Notes under the pieces: model-generated | Told to the model about the DNA's origin: nothing | The model's database searches: none | Seen by the model: only the letters and a program-made list of their open reading frames with translations | Source of the DNA: Breviolum minutum Mf 1.05b.01 | Lineage: Eukaryota > Sar > Dinophyceae > Suessiales > Symbiodiniaceae | DNA length: 64,000 bases | Assembly (NCBI GenBank): GCA_000507305.1 | Contig: DF239314.1 | Coordinates: 80,239 to 144,238 of the forward strand | Direction of reading: 5' to 3' | Translations under genes and position numbers: made by a program | Shown here: positions 1 to 11,144 of the stretch, in pieces | How positions within the stretch are numbered: the stretch's first letter is position 1 | Layout of the letters: each line of letters starts with the position of its first letter

Positions 1-567
1 AAAAGCCAAAAGCCAAAAAACCAAAAGCCCAAGGCCAGAAAAACAAAAAAAATACCAAAAAAAAACAAAAAGAATTTCCAAAAAAATACCCCCTCCCAAA
101 AAAAATGTATAAATAATCAAAAGTACCTAAAATTGAAAAGTTCATCTGGATGAAGGTCGCCACAGGGTTTTTGAAAGCCTATCAGCCTATCCCATACCAT
201 CCATGTATCGTCTATTGAAGCCTTTTGGAAACCCAGCAAACCATGCCAACTGAAACTTAACACCTAGGACCACTGAACTGAAAGGAGTTAAAAATATAAG
301 GCTACCATTGCTCGAATTCAAAGATATTCAAAAGATGCTTGCTGACGCACAAAAGCCGGGAAGACCGGCTGCAGGGTGCTGACCTTTCTAGTGGGTTCAA
401 GCTGCGAAGTTTGAGAATAGCACTATTTTGATTGACATCTTTTTGTTGGACCGCTTTTGCTAATGATGATTTTTTGTTTTTGGGAATGACATACTTTAAA
501 ATGCCCAATTCGAACCACCCATGTTCGAAAACATATTTGTGTGCCAGGTTCGGAAAAAAGTAGGAAC

Positions 568-621
<54 letters not shown>
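568..621 (+). repeat. (CAT)18 microsatellite
   Basis: Eighteen perfect CAT units. Read on the minus strand it gives an aspartate run in a meaningless open frame. The same unit in the same orientation recurs at 27292-27348 and, interrupted, at 29908-30043. Confidence 0.95.
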
Positions 622-882
622 TTCCAAGTGTCTTGCTGGGGCACGACGAATTCATTCACAAACAAATCTTTGAAAACACAACCTAAACAAATTATAGCCT
701 AAACAATGTTTTTTGCTTCACAACTCTTCCTTCACCACATGACTTTTCCCTCCCACGTCTGATGTCCGTGATCCGCGTTGCACAGAGGTGACGCTGCGAC
801 ACAGTTTCTTCAGGGCCTGCGGTAGGAAAACATCTATGGAAATCTACTACATCAACTGGTGCAGGATTTTGTCCATCAACAG

Positions 883-1008
883 TACCTGGTGAGGATCGGT
901 GTCAGTTTGAACCTCCAAACATCTCCCTGAGCTTCGGGGGTTTCTTCCGGGCTTCCAAACACCAAACACTGACCCTCACGTTCAGTATAACTGGAGGATT
1001 TGGGATGG
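883..1008. repeat. R4 foldback element
   Basis: The left arm CCTGGTGAGGATCGGTGT is mirrored by a right arm ending in TATAACTGGAGGAT, with a centre around ACATCTCCCTGAGCTTCGGG. It matches the copies at 41397 and 27632. Confidence 0.6.
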
Positions 1009-1499
1009 CTTGCATGTGGACAGTTTTGTTGGAAGCTATCTAATAAATCACATAAAATGTCAACATGATCGGAAAGTGGGTATAAATTGCTTGTTTCCCT
1101 TGCGACTACAAGTAATATAGTACATCTATAATAAAGCACCTAAAATCTTACTAACTCCTCACCACATATATACATATATATTGTATATATCTACTTTCAA
1201 ATCAAAAGAAACATGACATCTAAAATCTCTTTTCCCCTTCAAAACAAAAATGAGTGCTTCTCCATGACCACCGCGTTTGTGTGTGTGTCTCTTCTTTTCG
1301 TGTTTCACAGGTACTTACCATCTCCAAATCTGCCATCCAACTGCTGCCTCCAAGCGCAAAGTCTCCGGAAGTTGCGCTGCTAAGGCCTTGCAAAGGACCC
1401 ACCCAGCCACCCCAATGCCATCCGCACTTGCGTAACTGGGGTTATAAGTAGCTACTTTTTTTGAAGCCCCAGAACTCCACTTATAACATGGTATTTGGA

Positions 1500-1610
1500 G
1501 GGATAATCCCAAGACTTGTTTCAGTAGTTGACCATGGAAAGTTCGTAAGTCCCCTTTTAGGATCGGGTTGTGGGACCCCTTCCAAATGACCTCAATAACC
1601 CACAGGAAAT
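1500..1610. repeat. R3 repeat, degraded copy
   Basis: Carries GGATAATCCCAAGACTTG, then the family core AGGATCGGGTTGTGGGACCC and CCTTCCAAATG, also seen at 22993 and 9645. Confidence 0.5.
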
Positions 1611-2929
1611 AAGGCCCTAAGAATCCAATTTCGGCATCATTTTGAGGACCCCCTCGGTTCAAACCGCTCTATGGGAGGGTCCAATGATGCTTAAGGCTTA
1701 GGGGAGACAATGATGGGCTTCATAACCCTTAATTGTTCCCTAGTAAGGCCCTATTTCCTGGGGGTTGTGAAGCCATCATTATCCCTGAATAATCCTCTAA
1801 GAAGGACAGCTTTTTCCTGCAGGAAAGGATTCCCATTAAAACAAAATAAGAAACACTATGGATTCTATGGTGATTTTGTGGCCACGGATTTCTAAAAAAT
1901 GATGCGCACTGAGTCGTCAGCTCGGGGATAATTTCCCTCCTGGGCCCCACCACACGACCCTCCACCAGGAGCTTGAAATGGAACTCAGACGGATACTTCA
2001 GGGCTTTCATGAGAAACTCGACGACCTCCATCCACTTAGTGGTACCATCAGTCACTGGCATGGTGGCTGCTTCTACACCACTCAAACGACTGAAGGTGGA
2101 GTTCATTTGGCCTCACATCCACTTGCAAGATGTGAGGATTGCAAACAAAGGGAGTGGCCCAGACCCAAACACGTTTCAAAGTCTTTCTTTGAAACAACAT
2201 TCCCTCTGGCAAACTTGCAATGAGCTTCCACTTCACCGCCACCGGTGATGTAGTCACGGTGATATCTCCCCCAAGGGGTAGGCCATACTTCTACGCCACC
2301 TGGAGTCGTGAAGACCCTGTTCCACCCAAAGTTCCCCAGCAAAGGGTTCCATCACTGAAACACTCTTGAGGGTTCATTCTCTCGGTGCCATCGGTCCAGG
2401 GGATCTTCTCCCAAATGGTGGTTTAATGGTGGTTTACTGTATGGTAGAAAGAAAAAAAAACACCTTAAACAAACACACGTTTCGGGCTTCCAAGGAAACT
2501 TTTGAGGAGGTAAACTTGCTGCTTACTTCAGTGTTCGTAGACAGTGACTGGTTCTGTATCTAGGGAACCCATCTTGACCCAACCATACAAGGTTGATAAC
2601 TCTGTTTGTTGGGGTGAAATTACCCCACCTACCCAAGCTTTTTTTGGCATTTTACCCACCAAACGTAACTAATCACCACATAGTAAACAGTCACTACATG
2701 TCCTACGTAATCATAGAATCATGGGGGAACATTTGGACTGGACCCTTGACTTGAACAAAATCTAATTCTGTGTTCTGAAGTCTCAACAGAATATTTTTTT
2801 TTGTCTCATGAGTCTCAGATATTCTCGGGTTGCTGCTAGTAGTGATGTTAGAACCACCCCTCATTTTTTTCACTTCCCTATATATTTGGAACCGGGTCTC
2901 CATCGTTAGTAGGGAATTATAATCATCCT

Positions 2930-3070
2930 TAACTACAAGGTGGGGCTTAAAGAATCCAGTTCCAAATTGGGTGAAATAACTCCGTTTTGAGTTGGGGCAT
3001 AACTCACTAACCCCAGCTGCCCATTTATGTTCGGCCATTTATAGAGGTTATGAAAACTCCCCTTGAGGTG
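2930..3070. repeat. R1 foldback element
   Basis: Begins CTACAAGGTGGGGC, contains the family core TTCGGCCATTTATAGAGG, and ends in a diverged arm. One of about fifteen R1 copies in the window. Confidence 0.6.
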
Positions 3071-3204
3071 AAGGTAGTACTGGAGGATGGCGACTGGATG
3101 TCTGGGGAGTAGTGATGTTACCATGATTTTAAAACAAGCAACAAACAAAACGACCCCATTTTCCAACGAATGCAAGTAAAATCATCCCAATAGAATTGTT
3201 GTAT

Positions 3205-3285
3205 GGTATATATTTTCCTTCATGTACGATAAATGTTCGCCAAATGTAGGTAAATATACCATACATGAATTCTATGGGCATGAAT
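3205..3285. repeat. R7 foldback element
   Basis: Palindrome in which GGTATATATTTTCCTTCATG is answered by TAGGTAAATATACCATACAT, with ATTCTATG at the end. Confidence 0.65.
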
Positions 3286-3326
3286 CTCTTCCCTCCCAAA
3301 CCCATTTCCGCTCGGGAAAAGCCCAC

Positions 3327-3420
3327 CCTCTGATGCCTGCGATGTTTCACTGGAAGGACAATCTCTAGCACTGGCATAGCTGATCAACACACGTTGCACC
3401 TCCTCCACCGTCGGATGCTC
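3327..3420 (-). CDS. Isolated internal exon, unknown protein
   Basis: Read on the minus strand, CGCCAG|GAG opens a 94-nt open segment starting EHPTVEEVQRVLISYASARD, and ends at a GT donor (AGAGG|GTGGGC). It carries one extra base beyond 31 codons. The acceptor fits the AG|G rule of the two solved genes, and the peptide has an ordinary acidic, helix-like composition with no stop. The family is not recognised and no partner exon could be joined with certainty, though the RING-like exon at 8754-8805 is upstream on the same strand. Confidence 0.4.
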
Positions 3421-3589
3421 CTGGCGTCATGGAGGTGGTTGGATCTCACTGGGATGAAGGGAGTGGAGGATAAGTAGCTTGGATTTGCTTGAAGATATGA
3501 CCAAAATGATGGGGCCTTGGAAAATCTACCTCGGATTCAGGATATGGAGTCATTTTGGTTATCTATACTTGGATTTGCGGCTTTTCGAT

Positions 3590-3690
3590 GCGAACGGAAA
3601 AAGTGAACCAAAAATCTTCTCCCAAATGGTGGTCAAAAATTGGTGATTAACCATGGCAGATTCCGTAAAAGATCACCTAAAGAACAAATC
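3590..3690. repeat. R11 repeat
   Basis: Carries the R11 sequence around TCTCCCAAATGGTGG and GATTAACCATGGCAGA. Related copies lie at 11650, 16005, 26475, 28785 and 50070. Confidence 0.5.
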
Positions 3691-4527
3691 CCAGGTAGGG
3701 TGCTTGCTCGATAAAATTCCCACACCCATTCTAATGTTTCACTATAATCCTCTCATTATCACCAGGTAACAATTACAACCTGTTTAATCGAAAGAAGAAG
3801 TGTCTAATGATTGAATTGCATTTTTGTGGCCTCCCCCATGTGTAAAACAAAAAAACACCTGGCACTTGGTAGTTATCTAAAAATTGTGAAAAAATGAAAT
3901 AGCGACAACTATCCCAAATGCTCCATGTATGCAATATTCATTTACATGTGGTTTAAATGTATAGTAACTAGTATAGTACATGTAGTGTAGGCAAATATTC
4001 CCTGCATGATTGTCAAGCCTCTCCAGTTGGTTTTGAACATTCATCCCACTGGCCCGGCTTTTTAGAAAAACAACCGAACGACCCCCAACTTACAAACACA
4101 ATATCTCTTCTCTGGATAAACTACGGTATGCCAAAATGTTGAGCACTTTGAGTAGGTTATAAGATATTTTCAAAAAAAAACATCAACTCAAAAAAGGGAT
4201 CAGCCAAGATTCGCCATGAACAGTACTATCACGATCCCATTTTGAGCTATACTCGAAGAATCCTTCAGATCAGATGTCGTGAGGTGTCAAGTTGCCACAT
4301 GTTTTTGAGGGAGCAGGGGTGTGATTAGGGCCTGGGGTTTTATAGGAGGGGTCAGGAGTCTTAGGGTTTTGCAAGTGGTATTGTGTTAACCCATCTTCCC
4401 TTGGCTCCTTGTGCAGTGCCACAGACGAATTCGTCTTCCACCTACGGCCGAATTTGTGGAAAGGCCCAAGGCACAGTCATGTTTTCAAGTGGCACAGATG
4501 GAAGGTAACCAGAGGATTGTAAAGGTC

Positions 4528-4650
4528 ATACTGTTGATGGAAGAAATCTGGCTAACCAGTTGGGGTTGGTAGTTTATCCCATTTTGTACCAGGTTTTTCG
4601 GATTGCAAGGCGGTGAATGAGCCGGATTTCTGAAGCATCAACAGTAGCTT
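4528..4650. repeat. R8 foldback element
   Basis: TACTGTTGATGGAAGAAATC at the left is the complement of GATTTCTGAAGCATCAACAGTA at the right. The interior AACCAGTTGGGGTTGGTAG matches other R8 copies. Confidence 0.7.
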
Positions 4651-5027
4651 ACTGTACCTTACCCCATGATTCCATCCTGACAAAACCTGATTTTTTCTAC
4701 CAAGATTTAAGGTTTTTCCACCAGTTCCATGCATCCGTCATGGGAAAACTGGCATCCGTAAGTGAGCTACATGACCGAATTGTTTCAAAAAACAAGAAGT
4801 AAAACACTTTGGGATTTAGGTCAATGGTGGAACGTCTACATTTTAAACGAATATAAATGGATACAAGGTGGGGCGCCAACCAGTTAGAAATAAGGTTATA
4901 ACCCCTATCTGTACGCTCCAACTAGGAGAAAACCCCCAGAAATCTCCACAGAATCGCCGAGAAACCTCCTTGAAGCCGTGAGGCATCGTGGCGAAGTTCG
5001 AGAAGTTCTCGACCTGCGTAGATACAG

Positions 5028-5106
5028 TGAGAGATAGAGAGATAGATAGATATGNGTAGATAGATACGTAGATAGATAGATGGGTTGATAGATAGATAGG
5101 TAGGTA
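5028..5106 (+). repeat. GATA-type microsatellite with an ambiguous base
   Basis: Runs of GATA/GTAG units. An N at 5055 is the only ambiguous base in the window, consistent with an assembly or polishing uncertainty in the tract. Confidence 0.9.
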
Positions 5107-6162
5107 GAGATTCAGATGGATTATAGACTATAGCCTCTGACATTAAACAACTGAGATTTGGAGGACTTCAAGATGTTCAAGGCACAACAAAATGCAAGGC
5201 CACAAAATAGCAAAGTCCCACTGATGCGCAAAATTTCAGGATGGTCCACCTTCCAGAGATTCATCATCCAAACCGTGCAATGAGTTTATCACTGAGTTTG
5301 GCCATGGTTTTTCCAACCAAGTGAACCAAAACAGAGTCCCCAACTGGTAGTTGAAGGGTGATGTTTTTTCTTGTTCAGCCATTTGGGACCGTGAAAGCTT
5401 AAAAAATTGACCTTGAACTCTAATTTTCCTATATACGGTGTATGATATTTGCATATCCCCCAAAAGTTTAAAGTCAGAGTAGCTAGAGTAGCTTGATCAT
5501 TGGCTGAGTCAGCAAAATCTTTGAACAAAAAAAACCTGGTGGATCCATAAAACTCACACAAAAACTTGAATCTCCTTTTCCAAATGTATCCAAATGTCAC
5601 AAAAATAAAGTTCAAGGGATCTTGAAGCAAAGACATCCCCCCTAAAAAAAACATCCCAAAAATCCATCGAACTGCTCCCACCCAACCTTCCCTTGCACAA
5701 CAGCGTCAGCATTCGCTGACGCCCTTCCATCCATTGGGAATCCGGGAAAAAGGGGCCCAGCTGCCCCTGCAATGTAACGTAAATTTCAGGTAGTTTGTTT
5801 CTTTGTTTCAATTGAAACGCGCAAGGAAAGTCCAGGTACCCTTCTAATTTCTTTGACGTGTGGGGTTTTCTTGGCAAAAGATGGGCTTTGTTCATGTTGG
5901 TGAACCCTGCTGTTTCCTTGTAAACATCCACTCAATAAAAAAAGGTTCAGAAACGATCATCATGTTTAAAACAATTTAAGGGTCAATTATCTCAACCCCA
6001 AAAAAAATTGGAAACAAATTCATCTCACACCCTTGAAACTCTGCCTTACTTTCTGTGGTTCCAAGTCAATGTTCTTTGTTGCTTTTGGTCCAAATCAGGT
6101 TGGAAAGTTCTGGCGGCTTGATCTTCAACTGATCAGATCATGTTCAAACATGAATTAACTAT

Positions 6163-6318
6163 CACTTGGAGGATCATCCCAGTTAGCAAGTGGTTAATAA
6201 CCATCGTTAATAACCATGACCATGGTTAATAACTCCCTCCAACAGGCACGTTCCCCTTCCAAATGGACTGGATAGAATATAAACGGGGGTTACTAACCAC
6301 TTACAAGTCCTGGGATAA
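6163..6318. repeat. R3 foldback element
   Basis: Left arm CACTTGGAGGATCATCCCAG, interior TTCCCCTTCCAAATGG, right arm CTTACAAGTCCTGGGATAAT. Nearly full length for the family. Confidence 0.7.
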
Positions 6319-6659
6319 TTAGGATGACGTGAAACATTTTTAGACTCGCAAACCCTGCATATCCTCGACTTTCCACTTCAAACGGTGCGAGGAAAGTAAT
6401 AAAATCAAGCAGCCTTTCCCTAGACATCCAGTCATACCTGGTGAGGATCGGTGTCCAAGAACCCTATGGAATATTTGTAAGTGAAAAATGGCCAAATGCA
6501 AGAGCAAATGTAGGTAAATATTCCCTTCCAATGGAGCATTTGGGTATAGACATCCCCCGGTCATACCGAACGTGAGGATTGGTGTGTTCGGAACCCTTAA
6601 AAAGACCCAAGCCCCTTATGGATCCTTATGGCAGCTTGGTACCAAGTACTGGAAGGACG

Positions 6660-6880
6660 CTTCCACCTTGCATCGGCCCGACATCCTTTTTCTTCTTTAA
6701 CCCTAACTGTCGCGAATGGCGCCGTCCGTTGTGGACGGGTCCACTCGGCCCGCCGCTGCAGAGAGGTTAGCCGGACGTCGTTTCTCGTGGGCGCGTCTGA
6801 CGGCGGTGTAGATGTTTTTCTTTCCTCGGAATTCTTCGTCTTCGCCTCGGCCCGTGTTTTGCCCGTTTTTGCCCAGTTGG
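6660..6880. other. GC-rich patch, coding strand unclear
   Basis: Much richer in GC than the surroundings and open on both strands. The minus strand gives a basic peptide (with NDVRLTSLQRRAEWTRPQR); the plus strand gives a hydrophobic one (with GASDGGVDVFLSSEFFVFAS). Neither matches a family I recognise. It may be an exon or a fragment of a retroposed gene. Confidence 0.3.
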
Positions 6881-6899
6881 TCACTACTACCCTATACAT

Positions 6900-7025
6900 C
6901 CAGTCATACTGCTGCTGGAAGAAATCCCCAACAAGCACCTGAGATGTATAAAACCTTGTAAATAATGGGATAAACTACCAACCTCAACTGGTGCTTTTTC
7001 CGGATTTCTGAACCATCAACAGTAC
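6900..7025. repeat. R8 foldback element
   Basis: Ends in GGATTTCTGAACCATCAACAGTA-type sequence; the left arm is a diverged TACTGCTGCTGGAAGAAATC. Confidence 0.65.
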
Positions 7026-7389
7026 CTTTTCTAAGGTGAACCGGTTTTAGGCTAGGTATCCCCTGGAATGAAGTAACTCATTCTAAATCCCTACTAAAAT
7101 CATGGCCTTTTCGGCTCAAGGTCATTGGATGAATGGTCTTTAGACCCCCAGTAGGTATGTCTTTATCGGTCCAGTACAAACATCACAGAAACATGTGGAT
7201 GAGCAAATCTGTATTGCGTTAGCCCCCTTATTTAAAATGAAATGGGGTGATGTGTAACCCGACCTCAGAAACCCTGTTTGAAACATCACCCTAAAAGGGA
7301 ATAAGGCAAGCAATTGCAGAGGTTGAAGTGTTTGGTCCATGAATCAAGTCACTTTGAATGGGAATATACGGGAATATCTCAGAATATGT

Positions 7390-7488
7390 GCCAGGTGATT
7401 CAAGCCGTGTCCTTTTGATTCCCCAGTTGGAGGTCAATTGACCATTTAAAAGGGTCACGTGAACTCACCACCCCAAAAAGGACATGTT
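7390..7488. repeat. R9 repeat
   Basis: Begins CAGGTGATTCAAGCCGTGTC, followed by CCCCAGTTGGAGGTCA and AAAAGGGTCAC. Other copies lie at 28208, 38119 and 49950. Confidence 0.65.
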
Positions 7489-7964
7489 TGCAGAATGCAG
7501 AACAGGTGCAGGATCTTTAGGGAAAACCTCCCTGGAATGAAAATTGGAACAAACTCCAGACTTTGCATCATGAGGTTTCACCCCGAACTTAGGAACTTAA
7601 AAAATGGTGAAATAATTTCTCCTTGAAACACCGAGCTATCAGCAAAATGCTGGTGAAACTCGGACTGAGGCCGGGTAGATACATTTGTACCTTATAAAAA
7701 TCAACCAAATGTAGGTAATACATGGATCCTTTGGGATTTAAATGAGGTTCAGTGAAAGAACCATTTTCCATGTATACCCAACATCATTCAAACACCAAAA
7801 AATCAACTCAAAATCATTAAAGCTAGCAGCGTTTGCAACTAACAGTTCCCCCAAAAAAAAAGATGGTTGGGAGACGATGTTCTACCCCTTTTTTCTGCGT
7901 AGTTTCAGGGAGGATACCTAAGGTTTGGCAAGTATAGTGCTTGAATAACAATGGATCTCTTCAT

Positions 7965-8105
7965 GGCTAATCAACCTACCCCCCGCTAGCGTACCCCCCT
8001 CAGAAATAAGGGTTTAATAGTCGGCCTTATGAAGCGAAACCAATGGGTTTTCATAAGCCCTGATCATAAGAGGTTATGTTGGGGGGGGTAGGTTGACCAA
8101 CCATA
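7965..8105. repeat. R12 foldback element
   Basis: TCAACCTACCCCCCGC at the left is mirrored by GGGGGGGTAGGTTGACC at the right, with CCAATGGGTTTTCATAAGCC inside. Confidence 0.65.
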
Positions 8106-8753
8106 ATCTTTCGGGTTCCAGCATTACCTGCACCAACACCTTGGTTCGGAAATCAACCAGCCATAAATATCAACAAAAAATAGATGTATTTTTTTTGTGT
8201 CTGAAAAATTTCTGTTGTCTATTGCTGTGGACTACTGAAGGCTGTGGCTAGTTGTGAACATCAATGATTCGAAGAAGTTTACAACATACCCCCGGATCAT
8301 ACCTCAGACTCCTACACAACATGAAGGAGTTTTTGAATCATTTGCGGGCAAAAGGGGATGCTGGGAGTATGTTCCAGGGGTATGTTGGGGTTGTGTTACA
8401 GAATGATACGTCCATTGAAAAAATATTTTTACACAAGGCCATCAGGAACCTCTGCATCAAAAAATGTGCCAATCACAGAAGGAAATCGATCCAATCTTAT
8501 TGCCAAAAAACACGCAGGACGTGTTGCATTTTCCACCCCCATGGGCCTTGATCTCTGTAATTCCTCGATATCATCATTTTTTATGGAACCCGATTACCAT
8601 CCACCCCATTTATCGTGATTTATGGTTAGCTTCCAAAATTGGGATGAATGAAACTCAGGTTTTTATTGCATGAAAAATGTGGGGGTGTGGGAAATCACCA
8701 TTTTTCAATCCATCCATCCTTGTCAAGCTTGTTTGTTTGGCTAAGGTCAATAC

Positions 8754-8805
8754 CTCCATCACGTCATCTTCTTCTGCAAATTGGTCACCGCAAATGAAGC
8801 AGGCC
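8754..8805 (-). CDS. Exon encoding the first half of a RING-like finger
   Basis: On the minus strand the acceptor GCGCAG|GGCC opens a 52-nt exon reading ACFICGDQFAEEDDVME, followed by the donor GTATTG. The pattern C-x2-C followed by F..(E/D)DDV(M/V) matches the start of RING-H2 ubiquitin-ligase domains. The matching histidine and second cysteine pairs would lie in a later exon, which was not found. The gene is therefore partial here, and other C-x2-C fingers cannot be excluded. Confidence 0.4.
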
Positions 8806-9644
8806 CTGCGCCCCGCCCCCACCGAAAATAAAGTCGGGAATGTCGGCTGAAATGCGAAGTTGAGACGCGTTCCACCTTCCAGGCCCCTGTATTTTTGTTG
8901 GGGGATCTCCGAAAGGATAGAAGGAAACTTGCATAGATCCATGCTGAGCATGAGGATTTGGGTTCAAAAAACTTGTAAGGGACAACACAGTTTTTGTTGC
9001 ACGTTAAACCCTATATACTCCAAATACCCCTTGAGATGGTGTGGAAAGGCACCCGTTGAACCCAGAAAGAAATGCTGCAGCCTGGCTTGGTGAACCCACG
9101 GCACCACTTCAATGCTTGGCGGCTTAAACGCTTTGATCCATCACCCGGAACTTCTTTCCTCCCGAGTTAGCAGCAACCAAACATGCAGGACGTTTTGGAG
9201 GTTCAAAGCCGTCATTGTTCCAAAAAATGTGATAGTCGGTTTTTGTTTCCAGTGCTGTTTGTAAGATCTATTTGGAAACTCCAATTTCAAGGAGCATCTT
9301 GGTGAAGCAGCACTCTGCCTGCCCCGAGCAAAATAAAACTATGAAGGGCTCGAGCCCAAATTTCCAGGGATGTCCCCCAAAAAATGGGAATCCAGAACCC
9401 TCATCAGCTGCAAGGAGAAAAACGGCAATTTGCTGTTCAATGATGTCCAGCCCCCCCCAAAAAGTAACATTGGAATCTGAAAATCACATCATTGAAAAAA
9501 ACATAGGAAACAAAAGTCTTCAACACCATCCTTTTGGTTCCAACATGTGGAATAGTCAGGAATGTATACCTCACTGGGGGGAGGCAAACACCCCACCCGG
9601 GCCACGTGGCCCCACAGGCCTTAACAAAGTTTGACCTTCATACC

Positions 9645-9807
9645 CGGAAGATTATCCCAGGACGGAGGTTTCAGTGGTTAAATTGGCCCGTGGTGATCGT
9701 AAGTCTCCTGTCAGGATCGGGAAACGTGGGACCCCTTCAATGGCCATGCATGGCTTATAATGTATGGGGCTGATCTTAACCACTTACTTACTAACTGGAT
9801 CCAAGTA
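9645..9807. repeat. R3 repeat
   Basis: Starts AAGATTATCCCAGGAC, carries the family centre TGTCAGGATCGGGAAACGTG, and ends TTACTTACTAACTGGATCC. Confidence 0.6.
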
Positions 9808-10964
9808 ATTTTAGCCGGTCTTATTAAATCATTGTCCCTAAAAAAACTATAGCAAGGCCTTTTCGCCTGGTGAAAATGGCATTGTACCCTTAACATTCCG
9901 ATGAAAAATGAAGGTTGTGGGTATCATAATAAGGCCTTAGCTATTTCTTTGCGGGGAAACGTAGTCTTGGGGGGCCCAGTTTCCCTTAAATTCCCATGAC
10001 ACCTGGACGCGATGATAGGGATCCAAAACTCGGGGGAAGAATGAAGTGGTTCATGCTTGACCACCCAAACTTAGCCAACGAAACAAAATCACGCAATCCC
10101 ATCACCCCGAAAGTTTAACGTGGAAACTTGAAACTGTTTCAAAAGAAATCTTCTTTTTCTTCGGGGCTGGTTTTCAGGTTCCATATTAAACTTCAGGGGT
10201 GTAGATCCCTACTGCTTACACACACGTTTCAGGGTGATGAAATATACCTAACCAATGCCCAGGCGTGCTCCGACAGAAGGCAGAAAGATTCCATTGACAA
10301 CATTTGTTCAGGCTGCCTGTTCACCAACTAATGAGATAGTTAGCTGATACATAAACATATGCCCTGGAAGTCCAACCACCATTTTGTATAGGTTGGTTTA
10401 TGAACCGCCAGTTCTTAGGTAGGGAATTATCATCACGCAAATGAAGCATCATTGTTAAAATTGTGTTCGACTTAGGGATATGCATCTCCAAAAATAATGG
10501 TACCCCAACCTGGGCAATAAATTATAAATTCTTAACCTGAACGCAGCAGGCAATTTTGGATAAGATTCCCCTACTTTTCACTACCATCTGGGGCGACCAA
10601 CCGGCGGGACAGGTCCCAAGGGTTCACCATAGGGTTGGATACCTCCCAACGATTTTTTGTGTGTCCCGACCTATCATTTCTGGGCGAAATCACCAAGAAT
10701 TTTTGTACACTACTTTGAGCTCACCAATCCCACGCATAAGGGGGTAGGCAGGGATGTACCCCAACCAACGTATCCCTACGTAAACCCTATATGATTGGTA
10801 TTCATTGGTTTTTTTCATCCCTGAAAGAATCCCATCCGAGAACACCAGCGTTTAATACCATGGGGCCCACACATATGTTAGGGAAACCACCCATCCTTGT
10901 CCCTTGACACTTATTTAAAGCATCCAACTATAAAAGGAACCTGAGCGGCTTTCCAAACCCCTGG

Positions 10965-11072
10965 CTGACATTGAATCCTGATTGGTAAATGACGGGATTC
11001 TTATATTGGCTTATTGCAATCCCCATAAAAGTGGGTAGTACAATCTTCTGTATAAAACAACCAACCAGGGTG
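10965..11072. repeat. R10 repeat
   Basis: CATTGAATCCTGATTGG, then CCCCATAAAAGTGGGTAGTA and AAACAACCAACCAGG. The same order of blocks occurs at 14562, 19060, 27905, 42183, 47800 and 52158. Confidence 0.6.
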
Positions 11073-11144
11073 AACTGAACACTGCTCATCTTAAGTGACA
11101 ACTCACCACCAAAACCACCGCCGCCACCACCACCACCAGAAGCC

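Larger units (their letters stand above)
1..11144. other. Repeat-rich flank downstream of the ERp29-like gene
   Basis: This stretch lies 3' of the ERp29-like gene and has no gene that could be assembled. It holds a (CAT)n tract, a GATA tract, many foldback repeats (families R1, R3, R4, R7-R13, listed separately where clear) and two isolated minus-strand exon-like pieces at 3327-3420 and 8754-8805. Bases 1-560 are A-rich low-complexity sequence followed by unremarkable DNA. In 3700-4520, 5110-6160, 8810-9640 and 9810-10960 nothing beyond degraded repeat fragments was seen. Confidence 0.6.
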
